Source of the DNA: Oxalobacteraceae bacterium
GTDB lineage: Bacteria > Pseudomonadota > Gammaproteobacteria > Burkholderiales > Burkholderiaceae_D
Direction: 5' to 3'
NCBI GenBank assembly: GCA_003537575.1
Contig: DPRS01000025.1
Location: forward strand, 182,977 to 240,130
Length of the DNA: 57,154 bases
The position numbers and the translations under genes were made by a program. Position 1 is the stretch's first letter. Every line of letters starts with the position of its first letter. Positions 16,449 through 24,861 of this stretch are shown one piece after another. The notes beneath the pieces are model-generated. The model saw only the letters and a program-made list of their open reading frames with translations. It did not search any database and was not told where the DNA came from.

Positions 16449-17252
16449 ATGCCATTCACCTTCGCCCATCCAGCCGCCGTCATTCCCGTGCAGCGCGTCC
16501 TGCGCCACCGCACCATTCTGTCGGCGCTGGTGATAGGCAGCATGGCGCCGGATTTCCAGAATTTTCTTCCCTTCGATGTCGAACGCGCCGACAGCCACAG
16601 CCTGGCCGGCATGTTCTGGTTCAGCTTGCCGGTGGGCATGGTTTTGTATCTGGCATTTCACCTGCTATTAAAAATACCCTTGTGCGCATTGTTGCCGCAA
16701 GGTATGGCAGCCCGCCTGGCGCCGCCACAAGCTGGACCGGTCTTGCCACTCGCCTCCGGCGCGGCGGTCGTGCTGTCCCTTTTGCTCGGCATACTGACGC
16801 ATCTCGCCTGGGATGCGCTGACTCATTACAGCTTCGTCACCGTCGATATCCTGCCTTACCTGAGCTCTCACCTTTTCTCAGTCGGGAGCTACCACGTCTA
16901 TCCCTACAAACTGCTGCAGCATGCCAGCACGGTTGGTGGCGTTCTGCTGCTGTGGTACTGGAGCAGGCAATGGCTGCGCCGCGCGCCGCTGCCGCCGCAA
17001 CCGTCGCCCGTCATCCTGGGTCGCCGCACCCGCCATGCCATCGTCGGCATGTTGCTGATTGCGCCGCCGCTGATCGGTGGCGCGCGGGCGGCGCATGCCT
17101 GGGCTTTTTCTTATGCTCCGGCAGTCTTGAACGATATCGTGCGGGAAGCAGTCGTTACCGCCATTTCAAGCTTCGGATTGCTCCTGATCGCCTACAGCCT
17201 TGTTTGCCATGCCGTTCTTCAGCCACGCAAGCGGGAAGTTCAGTCGCACTGA
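16449..17252 (+). CDS. DUF4184 family membrane protein
   Basis: This is a 267-residue integral membrane protein of unknown function. It begins MPFTFAHPAAVIPVQRVL and has the family's GSMAPDFQNFLPF and the downstream LGILTHLAWDALTH motif, in which His and Asp residues cluster as in membrane-bound metal-dependent hydrolase relatives. Several hydrophobic segments are visible (residues about 55-75, 95-120, 155-170, 195-215, 230-255). I chose the ATG at 16449 because it opens with the conserved TFAHPA motif; its ribosome binding site is weak. It is divergent from minC. Between its stop and 17498 I see nothing convincing. Confidence 0.8.
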   Translation: MPFTFAHPAAVIPVQRVLRHRTILSALVIGSMAPDFQNFLPFDVERADSHSLAGMFWFSLPVGMVLYLAFHLLLKIPLCALLPQGMAARLAPPQAGPVLPLASGAAVVLSLLLGILTHLAWDALTHYSFVTVDILPYLSSHLFSVGSYHVYPYKLLQHASTVGGVLLLWYWSRQWLRRAPLPPQPSPVILGRRTRHAIVGMLLIAPPLIGGARAAHAWAFSYAPAVLNDIVREAVVTAISSFGLLLIAYSLVCHAVLQPRKREVQSH

Positions 17253-17497
17253 GCGGGATTGCCGCATGCCCTCTCCTGATGCAAGAGGAGAAGGCCAAAG
17301 AAGAAGGACGGGAATAGGATAAGGGCATAACGTCCGGCAAGATGCTTGCCTGCCAGTTTCGCTCATCACTACTCGGTGACAATCTCCACCGCCCTATCCT
17401 TTGCCGCTTTTTACGGGCACATGCTTTGCTTGTTTTCATGCGGCAGTCGCTGGAAAGCGGCGATTCATCAAAAGCCAGCATATAAAGAGGCAAACCC

Positions 17498-17809
17498 ATG
17501 GAAAAGATGCGTGTCCGGCATACAGACGATGCCGTTTCGGGCGTAAGCGCATTGCGTGAAATCCTGATCAATGAACTGGCCAATATCGAAAGCCTGATTG
17601 CACTATCAACGCAGGACCACCCCGACATCGAGCCCGACCCGCTCATCCTTGAAGCCTATCATCGCTTGCGCACCAGCCTCATCAGCGGCGTCGTCAGCGC
17701 CGACGAAGTATTGGGCTGGGTGCATGCGCTGGCGGAAAAAGACCCCGAAGGCAATGAACTGGAATGCGTGCGCCGGCTTCCCCATGTCAACATCTTGCCG
17801 ACCAATTAA
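17498..17809 (+). CDS. Hypothetical protein, 103 aa
   Basis: A small acidic, mostly helical protein. It has a good AAAGAGG ribosome binding site 7 nt before the ATG. The middle (DPLILEAYHRLRTSLISGVVSADEVLGWVHALAE) reads as amphipathic helices without membrane segments or known motifs. I do not recognise the family. It opens a group of small plus-strand genes. The 205-bp gap after it holds a TTGACA (17909-17914) without a matching -10. Confidence 0.6.
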   Translation: MEKMRVRHTDDAVSGVSALREILINELANIESLIALSTQDHPDIEPDPLILEAYHRLRTSLISGVVSADEVLGWVHALAEKDPEGNELECVRRLPHVNILPTN

Positions 17810-18014
17810 ATATTCTTCTGCTCCCACATTATTGTTGCCCCTGGCGCCATGGCACACGAGAGGTATCCAACCGATCTGCAAGAATGCTGCCGGACATTAA
17901 TATTCCGTTGACAACAACACCGTTACCGCAATGCTTCTCTTGACGAAAATAGGACAGCAAAACTGGCAATTTTTGTAGAATTTTTAAATCTGCCAGCAGT
18001 CCGGAGACAGGCTC

Positions 18015-18287
18015 ATGCCACCGCGTTACTTCAAGCCCGAGACCATCATCGCCACGCGCTGCGAGCATTGCCACGCTCAACACAAGGAAACGCTGGGCCG
18101 GCTGTATTCGGACGCCAGGCTTATCTGTCCCGCCTGCGGAGAGGAACACACCGTCGAGCGCAGCAGGTTCCGGCAGACCGTGGATGACACCGAAACACAG
18201 GTGGACATCCTGTTCGGCTGGATCGACAGGCTGATCGCTCGGCTGCGCCGCTGGCAGGATGACTGGCAGCGCGATCGCCCGTCATGA
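18015..18287 (+). CDS. Small zinc-ribbon protein, 90 aa
   Basis: The N-terminal half has two cysteine pairs (CEHCHAQH and CPACGEEH, about 22 residues apart) that would bind one zinc ion as a zinc ribbon; the C-terminal half is an amphipathic, Trp- and Arg-rich helix (FGWIDRLIARLRRWQDDWQRD). Function unknown; nucleic-acid or protein binding is possible. The ribosome binding site is GGAGACAGG ending 3 nt before the ATG, a stretch also complementary to the candidate small RNA at 20.64-20.76 kb. Confidence 0.65.
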   Translation: MPPRYFKPETIIATRCEHCHAQHKETLGRLYSDARLICPACGEEHTVERSRFRQTVDDTETQVDILFGWIDRLIARLRRWQDDWQRDRPS

Positions 18288-18363
18288 CTTCGGCAGGGTG
18301 GAACTTCAGGCAAGAGGCAAGCTCAATGAGGAGTTGCATCCGCTTGAATGGAATGACAAAGCA

Positions 18364-18657
18364 ATGACTATAGGAAAAACTACCCCCTACGCTCCCTACA
18401 ATCCCGCCCGCTTGCTCGACGCCCTGCTGCATCATCTGCAGCTCGATAATGATGGCGCGCTGTCGCGCCGCCTGCATGTGGCAAGCCACGTGATCCAGTC
18501 CATCCGGCACGGCAACCTGCCAGTCGGCGCCTCGATGCTGTTATGGATGCAGGAAACCAGCGGCCTCAGCATCCGCGAATTGCGTCATTTGCTGGGAGAC
18601 CGGCGCGCCACTTGCCGGCCCGCCTACGTCATCAACTCGCCGCCCCCTGGACGCTAG
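18364..18657 (+). CDS. Short helix-turn-helix protein, paralog 1
   Basis: A 97-residue protein with a Cro/CI-like helix-turn-helix core: LLDALLHHLQLDNDGALSRRL then IQSIRHGNLPVGASMLLWMQETSGLSIRELRHLLGDRR. It matches the protein at 21028-21333 at 42 of 68 aligned positions, so the two are paralogs. I chose the ATG at 18364 because it gives an N-terminus matching the paralog's length; frames extending upstream overlap the zinc-ribbon gene. A GAGGAG at 18328-18333 could serve an in-frame TTG at 18334, but the spacing is poor. It is followed 25 bp later by the DUF3182 gene. Confidence 0.7.
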   Translation: MTIGKTTPYAPYNPARLLDALLHHLQLDNDGALSRRLHVASHVIQSIRHGNLPVGASMLLWMQETSGLSIRELRHLLGDRRATCRPAYVINSPPPGR

Positions 18658-18682
18658 GCGGCACGCACGCAAAGGTCACTAC

Positions 18683-19831
18683 GTGAATCGCCAGCTCGCA
18701 GCGACGCAGTCGACTTCACCGAAATCGGCAGCGGCGGGCATTCTGGTGATTTATGCGTGCCAGCCCCAGACCGCTCTAGCCAGCCACGAAGGCATGAGCC
18801 AGCAAGCTCTGGCTCGCAAGCTGGCTGCGCTCATGGCGTACGAATTCGGCGGCGAATTCGATTCTTCCCATGATTACACGGCGCCGCTCTATTTCGTCCC
18901 GAACGATACCCTGGCAAGCCTGGAACTGGCGCGCTCGCTCGGCATTTGCGACAAGCTGCGTCTGTTCGGCGGCGTCGTGCCCCACCCTTTCGTCGCCACC
19001 AAAGTGATCACGCATCCGCTGTTTGCCGCCGATGCGCAAGCTCCGGCAGGCTGGTCGCATGCATTCGGCGAGCAAGTTGCGGAGGTGGTATTGCCGGGCT
19101 ATTCGGCATTCGCCCCTGACGATGCCCGGCGGGCGGCGGCATGCCTGCTCGCGCAAGGCGCGGTGCGCATGAAAAAAGCCAGCGGCAGGGGCGGCTGCGA
19201 CCAGGTGATGATCCGCGATGCCGCCTCGCTTGAGATTGCTTTGGCCGCGATCGATGCTGCAGCCTGGCTGAACAGCGGCGTGGTAATCGAGCGCAACCTG
19301 AACCGGGCGATCACTCACAGCGTTGGTCAAGTGCAGGTAGGCGCCCTGCGCGCCACGTATTGCGGCATGCAAACCACGACGCATGACAATCGCGGCTGCG
19401 AAGTGTATGGCGGTTCGCAACTGACAGTGGTGCGCGGGGATTTCGATGCGCTGCTTGACCTCGATCTGGACGCCGGTACGCGCACTGCCGTAGCCCAGGC
19501 GCTGGCCTATCATGCGGCGGCCATGGCGGCCTTTCCAGGCATGTTCGCATCGCGCTGCAATTACGACGTCGCACAAGGCTTCGACGACCAGGAATTATGG
19601 CGCTCCGGTGTGCTGGAACAGTCATGGCGCATCGGTGGCGCCAGCGGCGCCGAAATTGCCGCGCTTGAAGCCTTCCAGGCCGAGCCCGCGCTCGACGTAG
19701 TGCGCGCATCGACCACGGAACTGTACCAGGCAGACCCGGCACTGCCAGATGATGCCATGGTTTATTGTCGACAAGTCGACCCAGTCGTCGGACCGATCGT
19801 CAAATATGCCAGGCTCGAGGCCTATGCCTAG
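18683..19831 (+). CDS. DUF3182 family protein (ATP-grasp-like)
   Basis: A 382-residue protein that I recognise as DUF3182, a betaproteobacterial family of unknown function. The region with VRMKKASGRGGCDQVMI, SGVVIERNL, YCGMQTTTHDNRG, YGGSQLTVVRG and FASRCNYDVAQG is reminiscent of ATP-grasp ligases (a Gly-rich lysine-containing loop and late Arg/Asn residues), but the substrate is unknown. The start is a GTG with AAAGG 8 nt upstream. Its end overlaps the start of the hydrolase gene, so the two are probably translated together. Confidence 0.8.
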   Translation: MNRQLAATQSTSPKSAAAGILVIYACQPQTALASHEGMSQQALARKLAALMAYEFGGEFDSSHDYTAPLYFVPNDTLASLELARSLGICDKLRLFGGVVPHPFVATKVITHPLFAADAQAPAGWSHAFGEQVAEVVLPGYSAFAPDDARRAAACLLAQGAVRMKKASGRGGCDQVMIRDAASLEIALAAIDAAAWLNSGVVIERNLNRAITHSVGQVQVGALRATYCGMQTTTHDNRGCEVYGGSQLTVVRGDFDALLDLDLDAGTRTAVAQALAYHAAAMAAFPGMFASRCNYDVAQGFDDQELWRSGVLEQSWRIGGASGAEIAALEAFQAEPALDVVRASTTELYQADPALPDDAMVYCRQVDPVVGPIVKYARLEAYA

Positions 19832-20642
19832 CCAGGATGAAAACATTCTGATCGCAGTCGATGGCGGCAACATTGCCGGCACCCTGGTCATGCCTGCGCC
19901 GAAGCTCCCCGGCGTGCTGTTCGTGCATGGCTGGGGCGGCAGCCAGCAGCAGTACCTGGCGCGCGCCCGGCAAATTGCGGCGCTCGGTTGCGTCTGCCTG
20001 GCGTTCGACTTGCGCGGACATGCCGGTACCCGGCCGCAGCAGGAAACGGTTTCGCGGGAAAACAATTTGCGCGACGTAATCGCTGCCTATGATGTGCTGG
20101 CTTCGCACCGCCTGGTCGACCCGGCATCGATCGCCCTGGTAGGCAGCAGCTACGGCGGCTATCTTGCGGCGATCCTGACATCGTTGCGGCCGGCGAAGTG
20201 GCTGGCGCTGCGGGCGCCGGCGCTCTACATGGACCAGGACTGGAATGTGCCCAAGCGGCAACTGCACCGGGGCGATGAATTGCTGACATACCGGCAGCAA
20301 CTGGTGATGGCTGCCGACAACCGCGCGCTGCGTGCCTGCGCCGCCTTCCACGGCGATATCCTGCTGGTCGAGTCCGAACACGACCAGGTCATCCCGCACG
20401 CGGTCATTGCCAGTTATCTGGAAGCCGCCACGCAGGCGCATTCGATGACATATCGCATGCTTAGGGAAACCGACCATGGCCTGACCGATGAGGCGAGCCA
20501 GCGCGCCTATACCACGCTGCTGCTGAACTGGATGAAGGAAATGATCGTGGGATCGACAAGCGGCTTGCCGGAAAGGAGAAAGCAGGACAGTGATAGCAAG
20601 CTTGGCGGGCAAACCAGGCGGAACTTGGCTGAAAATGGATAA
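19824..20642 (+). CDS. Alpha/beta hydrolase
   Basis: A 272-residue cytoplasmic alpha/beta hydrolase. Features in order: the oxyanion-hole motif VLFVHGWGGSQQQYL, DLRGHAGT, the nucleophile elbow VGSSYGGYLAAI (Ser), an acid residue in VESEHDQVIPH and the catalytic His in ETDHGLTDEASQ. This layout resembles dienelactone-hydrolase or acyl-peptidase-like serine hydrolases; substrate unknown. I chose the ATG at 19824, which overlaps the DUF3182 stop by 8 bp and has CGAGG upstream; 19806 is an alternative. The 3' end reaches into the T-run of the minus-strand terminator. Confidence 0.85.
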   Translation: MPSQDENILIAVDGGNIAGTLVMPAPKLPGVLFVHGWGGSQQQYLARARQIAALGCVCLAFDLRGHAGTRPQQETVSRENNLRDVIAAYDVLASHRLVDPASIALVGSSYGGYLAAILTSLRPAKWLALRAPALYMDQDWNVPKRQLHRGDELLTYRQQLVMAADNRALRACAAFHGDILLVESEHDQVIPHAVIASYLEAATQAHSMTYRMLRETDHGLTDEASQRAYTTLLLNWMKEMIVGSTSGLPERRKQDSDSKLGGQTRRNLAENG

Positions 20643-20672
20643 AAAAAAGCCCACTACCTTGGGAAGCGGGCT
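20641..20672 (-). terminator. Rho-independent terminator of a candidate small RNA
   Basis: Read on the minus strand, AGCCCGCT pairs with AGTGGGCT (8 bp including one G-U) around a 9-nt loop and is followed by eight T. The plus strand has no T-run after the stem, so the signal acts leftward, although both neighbouring protein genes are on the plus strand. Confidence 0.8.
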
Positions 20673-20760
20673 AAATCCAATTCATAGAGACTTGGAGGAG
20701 ACAGGTGTAACTATAGCTGCGTCTCGACTTCAAATCTGCTTTATTTCCCCAATAACTGAT
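20641..20760 (-). ncRNA. Candidate small RNA with anti-Shine-Dalgarno sequence
   Basis: A strong leftward terminator in a gap without any minus-strand gene implies a short transcript. Just before the terminator stem the RNA would read TGTCTCCTCCAAG, the complement of an extended Shine-Dalgarno (CTTGGAGGAGACA). A 5-bp helix (TCCAA/TTGGA) would present this stretch partly in a loop. This is the architecture of trans-acting regulators that block ribosome binding. The 5' end is unknown; TATACA near 20771-20776 (minus) is a possible -10, without a good -35. I can place no Rfam family on it. Confidence 0.55.
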
Positions 20761-20810
20761 ATTCGAATTCTGTATAACGCTCGCAGTTGATTTCTTTTCA
20801 TTTGCGCAAT

Positions 20811-20839
20811 CCGCAGCGAGAAAATCATTCTCGCTGCGG
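20811..20839. other. 12-bp perfect inverted repeat (hairpin)
   Basis: CCGCAGCGAGAA is followed by a 5-nt loop (AATCA) and its exact complement TTCTCGCTGCGG. No T-run follows on either strand. It sits between the candidate small RNA and the AT-rich promoter region of the helix-turn-helix gene. It may be a factor-binding site, a boundary hairpin or a processing signal. Confidence 0.7.
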
Positions 20840-21027
20840 CTGCTTGTCTCCCAGCTTCTCCGGATCTGGATTTTTTGTAACTGCGCGCGAATAATATTAC
20901 AGATTAATTACATAGTCATTCTGCATCGCAATAGATTCCGAAGTACAATAGTTCCTAGAATCAACATTGTGTTTTTAGCTTTAATTTGTAATAAAATTAA
21001 TTAATTAAATTAATTACAAGGATGATT

Positions 21028-21333
21028 ATGGACAGCAACCCACTGTTAAATCGGCCCGAATACGATCCCAACAACCTGCTGGATTCTCTGATCGAGAAGC
21101 TGGGATTGAAAAACGATGCCGCGTTATCGCGCGCGCTCGAAGTGGCGCCGCCAGTTATCAGCAAGATCCGTCACCGTCGCTTGCCGGTAGGCGCCTCGCT
21201 ATTGATCCGCATGCATGAAGTCAGCGACTTGAGCATCAAGGAACTGCGTCTGCTGATGGGCGATCGCCGGGAAAAATTCCGCATCAGTCCGGAACAGTTC
21301 AAGCCCAAGCAAAACGACAACGGCGTCGAGTAA
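21028..21333 (+). CDS. Short helix-turn-helix protein, paralog 2
   Basis: A 101-residue protein with the same fold as the product at 18364-18657: NNLLDSLIEKLGLKNDAALSRAL, PPVISKIRHRRLPVGASLLIRM, LSIKELRLLMGDRR. SKIRHRR fits a DNA-recognition helix. I chose the ATG at 21028, which has AAGGA 5 nt upstream; an ATG at 21022 is in frame but overlaps that site. The 60 bp before it are extremely AT-rich (TAATTAATTAAATTAATTA), unlike the rest of the window, suggesting a strong UP-element-like promoter or binding region. Confidence 0.8.
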   Translation: MDSNPLLNRPEYDPNNLLDSLIEKLGLKNDAALSRALEVAPPVISKIRHRRLPVGASLLIRMHEVSDLSIKELRLLMGDRREKFRISPEQFKPKQNDNGVE

Positions 21334-21419
21334 TTCGCGCCTTCGCATGCTCCCCTGGCATGCGCCCTGTCGATACTGTCAGGCCCCTTGACATCAATGG
21401 GTCGTGGTTCTTTGCGCCC

Positions 21420-21686
21420 TCAAGATCCAGATTCGTCGATTTCCGAGCCACGCTGCAATTTGCGCAGCAACTGGTCCGCCTGCACGGTGGCATCGTACTG
21501 GCTCGACCCTCTCTGATAGATCATGGCGCCGACCGTGCCGAGGAAGGCAAACTCTTCCTCCGATACCTTTGGTTCCATATGCGCCATGAATTCGGCGAAC
21601 GGCGACACCAGGTCTTCCAGCACCCAGGCATTGTTCAACCGGTCGCTTAACTGGCGCATTAGCACGATCGCATCTTCTTTTTCCAT
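21420..21686 (-). CDS. Hypothetical protein, 88 aa
   Basis: A small protein starting MEKEDAIVLMRQLSDRLNNAWVLEDLV, mostly helical, without membrane segments or metal ligands. The ribosome binding site is good (AGGGAG with a further GAGG directly before the ATG). It is convergent with the helix-turn-helix gene and divergent from the penicillin-binding protein gene. Family not recognised. A TAGAAT at about 21714-21719 (minus) could be its -10 box. Confidence 0.6.
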   Translation of the reverse strand: MEKEDAIVLMRQLSDRLNNAWVLEDLVSPFAEFMAHMEPKVSEEEFAFLGTVGAMIYQRGSSQYDATVQADQLLRKLQRGSEIDESGS

Positions 21687-22040
21687 CCTCAGCTCCCTGT
21701 AATTGTTTTTTTATTCTAGGTAAGTGAGCCAGGAATGAAATATCAGGATTGAAAAACCGTCGGCATTTTCGCCAACTAAATGTAAATTGTTGCTCAACTG
21801 TCGCTTTCCCGCTACAAAACTGGCGGCAAAGTGGCGTTTCCCAGCCGTTTTGTTGGCCCACGGTCGATTTCGTCGGTGACGGCAAGGCGCCAGGGCCGTC
21901 ACGCCAGGCGAGATTGGGCGCGCATCCATGTTGACGTAGCGCTACAATGCTGGTCCATGCCAATCTTGCCTGACGATGCAGCCGGCCTTCGTGGCCATGC
22001 CCGCTGACGCACGCGATGCCTGCTCAATACAGCACGGAAT
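21687..22040. other. Intergenic region before the class A PBP gene
   Basis: It separates two divergent genes. It holds a TACAAT at 21943-21948 on the plus strand and a TTGACG at 21931-21936 that is too close to serve as its -35. No RNA gene, repeat or supported small ORF is seen. Confidence 0.4.
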
Positions 22041-24647
22041 ATGACTTTGGAAGCAAACCGCAAGCACGACAACTGGCAGAAGTGCCTCGAATGGATCAAG
22101 CGCCTGCAGTGGCGCAAGCGCTTAGGCTGGCTTGAACAGATCTGCCTGCGCATTGCGGCTTACTTCAAGGCGACGCTCGATTCGAGCCTGTCGGCCCGCA
22201 CTCGGGCCGGATCGCTGGCAAAGGGCTGCGCTTCGCTTGCTGCGGCCGCGCTGGTGCTGCTGCTGGCCTATGCGCTGTTGCTGATTCCCTTCACGCCCGG
22301 CATTGCCGACCTGCGCAAGGCAAAAATCGACCAGCCCGCCGTCCTGCTGTCAGCCGACGGCAAGGAGCTGGCCAGCTTCAGCCGCAACAACCGCGAGTGG
22401 GTCGAACTCGACCGGATTTCCCCGCATGTCGTCAAGGCGCTGATCGCTACCGAAGACCATCGCTTCTATGAACACCACGGCCTCGACTTCAAGCGCACCG
22501 CCTCCAGCATCCTGCATACCCTGCAGGGTGATCCGCAAGGCGGCTCGACGCTGACGCAGCAACTGGCGCGCAACCTGTATCCGGAAGAGATCGGCCGTCA
22601 GCGCTCGGTCACGCGCAAGATCAAGGAATTGATCACCGCGCTGAAGATCGAGCTCACCTACACCAAGGAAGAAATCCTGGTGACCTATCTGAACACCATG
22701 CCCTTTCTGTACAACGCCTTCGGCATCGAAATGGGCGCGCGCACCTATTTCGACAAGCCGGCGGCGAAACTGAACGTGCTGGAAAGCGCCACCCTGATCG
22801 GCATGCTGAAAGGAACCAGCTACTACAACCCGGTGCTGAATCCGGAACGCGCGCAACAGCGGCGCAACGTGGTGCTGTCGCAAATGCTCAAGCGCGGCGT
22901 GCTGCGCCAGGCCGAGTTCGACACGCTCAAGAAACGCCCGCTGCGGCTGGACTTCGAGCGTCAGCAGGAACCGCAGGGGATCGCCCCGCATTTCGCCGAA
23001 TACGCGCGCAAATGGCTGATCGACTGGGCCGACCGGAACGACTACAACATCTACGCCGACGGCCTGGTGGTGCGCACCACGATCGATTCGCGCCTGCAGG
23101 CCGCCGCCAACCGGGCGGTGCAGCGCCAGCTGGACGGCTTGCAGGCGGTGGCCGATGTCGAATGGGGTTTGCCGTCGGCGCGCCTGATCTCTTCCAGCCC
23201 GCAGGCCTACCTCGGCATGCAGCGGCGCGTGAAGCCCTTCGGCTATTTCTGGAGCAGCAAGAACGCCGTCGCCGACGCCTTCATCCGCGAAACCGCCGCT
23301 TACCGCAATGCCGTCGATGCCGGCATGGCCCCGGCAGACGCCCTGGAACGGCTCAAGCGCGATGCCGCCTTCATGGAAAAGCTGCGCGCCGAAAAAACCC
23401 GGTTGCAGGCCGGACTGGTGGCGCTTGACCCGACCACCGGCGAAATCCGCGCCTGGGTCGGCAGCCGCGACTATGCAGCCGACCAGTTCGACCACGTGGC
23501 GCAGGCGCGGCGCCAGCCCGGCTCGACGTTCAAGCCCATCGTCTACGGCGCCGCGCTGGAACATGGCATGGCGCCGGACAAGCGCTTCGCCGACCAGGAA
23601 ATCGAGATTCCCATGAGCGATGGCACGGTGTGGCGCCCGACCGACATGTCAGGCCCGAGCGGACGCATGATGACGGTGCGCCAGGGACTGATTTACTCGA
23701 AGAACACCATCACCGCGCAAGTGATGCAGGAAGTCGGCCCGCGCAAGACGATTTCCCTGGCGCGCAAGATGGGGATCAGGCAGAGCGAGCTGGAAGCGGT
23801 GCCGGCGCTGTCCCTGGGCGTGAGCCCGGTGACCCTGCTGGAAATGGTGTCGGCCTACGGCACCATCGCCGCCAGCGGCGAATACCGCCAGCCGGTTTTC
23901 ATCGCCAGCATCGAGGACAGGCAAGGCCGGCAGCTGGCCAGCTTCAGCAGCAAGGGCTCGCGCGCCATGTCCAACGAGACTGCCGAGGAATTGATCGACA
24001 TGCTGCGCGGCGCCGTCAGGCAGGGCACCGGCCGCGGCCTCATTTCACGCTTCGGCGTGGTCGCCGATGTCGCCGGCAAGACCGGCACCACGCAAAACAA
24101 TACCGACGGCTGGTTCATCCTGATGCATCCGCGCCTGGTGACAGGCTCCTGGGTCGGCTTCAACGATGCCCGCGTGACCATACGCAGCGACTACTGGGGC
24201 CAGGGCGGGCACAATGCGCTGCTGGTGGTGGGCGACTTTTTCCGCTCCACCTTGAATGGCCGCATGATCGACGTTCGCGCGCAATTCCCGCAGCCGCAGG
24301 ACGGCATGTTCGGGCCGCTGCTGCGGCAGATCGATGAATTGCTGGGCCGGAAGAGGCCGCAACCCGTGCCGGCTGCGCCCGCCGAACCGGAAGAAGCGCC
24401 GGCGCCCGATGCGCCGCTCGATGAAGTCGAGCGCATCATCAACCAGGCCCGCGATGTCGCACAAACGGTCGAGCGCGAGCAGCGCCGCTTGGAAAAGGCG
24501 ATCGAGGCTCCCATCAAGGTCATCGAGGAAGTGCAGCGGGAAATCGGCATGCAGCCCGGTGCGCGCACCGAGCAAACCGGAGAAAGGCCGGCTGACGACA
24601 AGCCGCGCCCGGCCGAAATTGCCGGGAGCACCGAGGGCAACAAATAA
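22041..24647 (+). CDS. Class A penicillin-binding protein (transglycosylase/transpeptidase)
   Basis: An 868-residue bifunctional peptidoglycan synthase. It has a cytoplasmic N-terminus of about 65 residues and one transmembrane helix (about 67-84, AAAALVLLLAYALLLIPF). The GT51 glycosyltransferase domain has the catalytic Glu138 in ATEDHRFYEHHGLD, then GGSTLTQQLARNLY. The C-terminal transpeptidase domain has Ser495 in PGSTFKP, the SKN motif in YSKNTITAQV and KTGTT at about 680. After residue 770 comes a Pro/Ala-rich then charged helical tail (VEREQRRLEKAIEAPIKVIEEVQREIG) ending in a disordered stretch, not part of the catalytic domains. Closest in layout to PBP1A/PBP1C relatives; I leave the symbol open. 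Confidence 0.92.
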   Translation: MTLEANRKHDNWQKCLEWIKRLQWRKRLGWLEQICLRIAAYFKATLDSSLSARTRAGSLAKGCASLAAAALVLLLAYALLLIPFTPGIADLRKAKIDQPAVLLSADGKELASFSRNNREWVELDRISPHVVKALIATEDHRFYEHHGLDFKRTASSILHTLQGDPQGGSTLTQQLARNLYPEEIGRQRSVTRKIKELITALKIELTYTKEEILVTYLNTMPFLYNAFGIEMGARTYFDKPAAKLNVLESATLIGMLKGTSYYNPVLNPERAQQRRNVVLSQMLKRGVLRQAEFDTLKKRPLRLDFERQQEPQGIAPHFAEYARKWLIDWADRNDYNIYADGLVVRTTIDSRLQAAANRAVQRQLDGLQAVADVEWGLPSARLISSSPQAYLGMQRRVKPFGYFWSSKNAVADAFIRETAAYRNAVDAGMAPADALERLKRDAAFMEKLRAEKTRLQAGLVALDPTTGEIRAWVGSRDYAADQFDHVAQARRQPGSTFKPIVYGAALEHGMAPDKRFADQEIEIPMSDGTVWRPTDMSGPSGRMMTVRQGLIYSKNTITAQVMQEVGPRKTISLARKMGIRQSELEAVPALSLGVSPVTLLEMVSAYGTIAASGEYRQPVFIASIEDRQGRQLASFSSKGSRAMSNETAEELIDMLRGAVRQGTGRGLISRFGVVADVAGKTGTTQNNTDGWFILMHPRLVTGSWVGFNDARVTIRSDYWGQGGHNALLVVGDFFRSTLNGRMIDVRAQFPQPQDGMFGPLLRQIDELLGRKRPQPVPAAPAEPEEAPAPDAPLDEVERIINQARDVAQTVEREQRRLEKAIEAPIKVIEEVQREIGMQPGARTEQTGERPADDKPRPAEIAGSTEGNK

Positions 24648-24861
24648 TGGCCGACTTCAGGATATCCACTTGCGCAAGCGCCGCCACGCCAGCGAATCAT
24701 TCTGATTTTCCGAATAAAACTATCCGATATTTCCCATTTTAATGGAAATGAAATGCCATTATCATGGTGTTTTGCAGGGATGCTCCATGCCGTGCCAGCG
24801 AAACATTCAGTCCGCTGGCGCGCTGTTCGGGACATCCTGCATTTTTGCAAAGGAATACAGC

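Noticed and set aside
20694..20709. GGAGGAGACAG followed by GTG TAA on the plus strand as a start-stop mini-ORF or leader of a gene
   Set aside because: No downstream gene follows for more than 300 bp, and the terminator polarity favours a minus-strand RNA.
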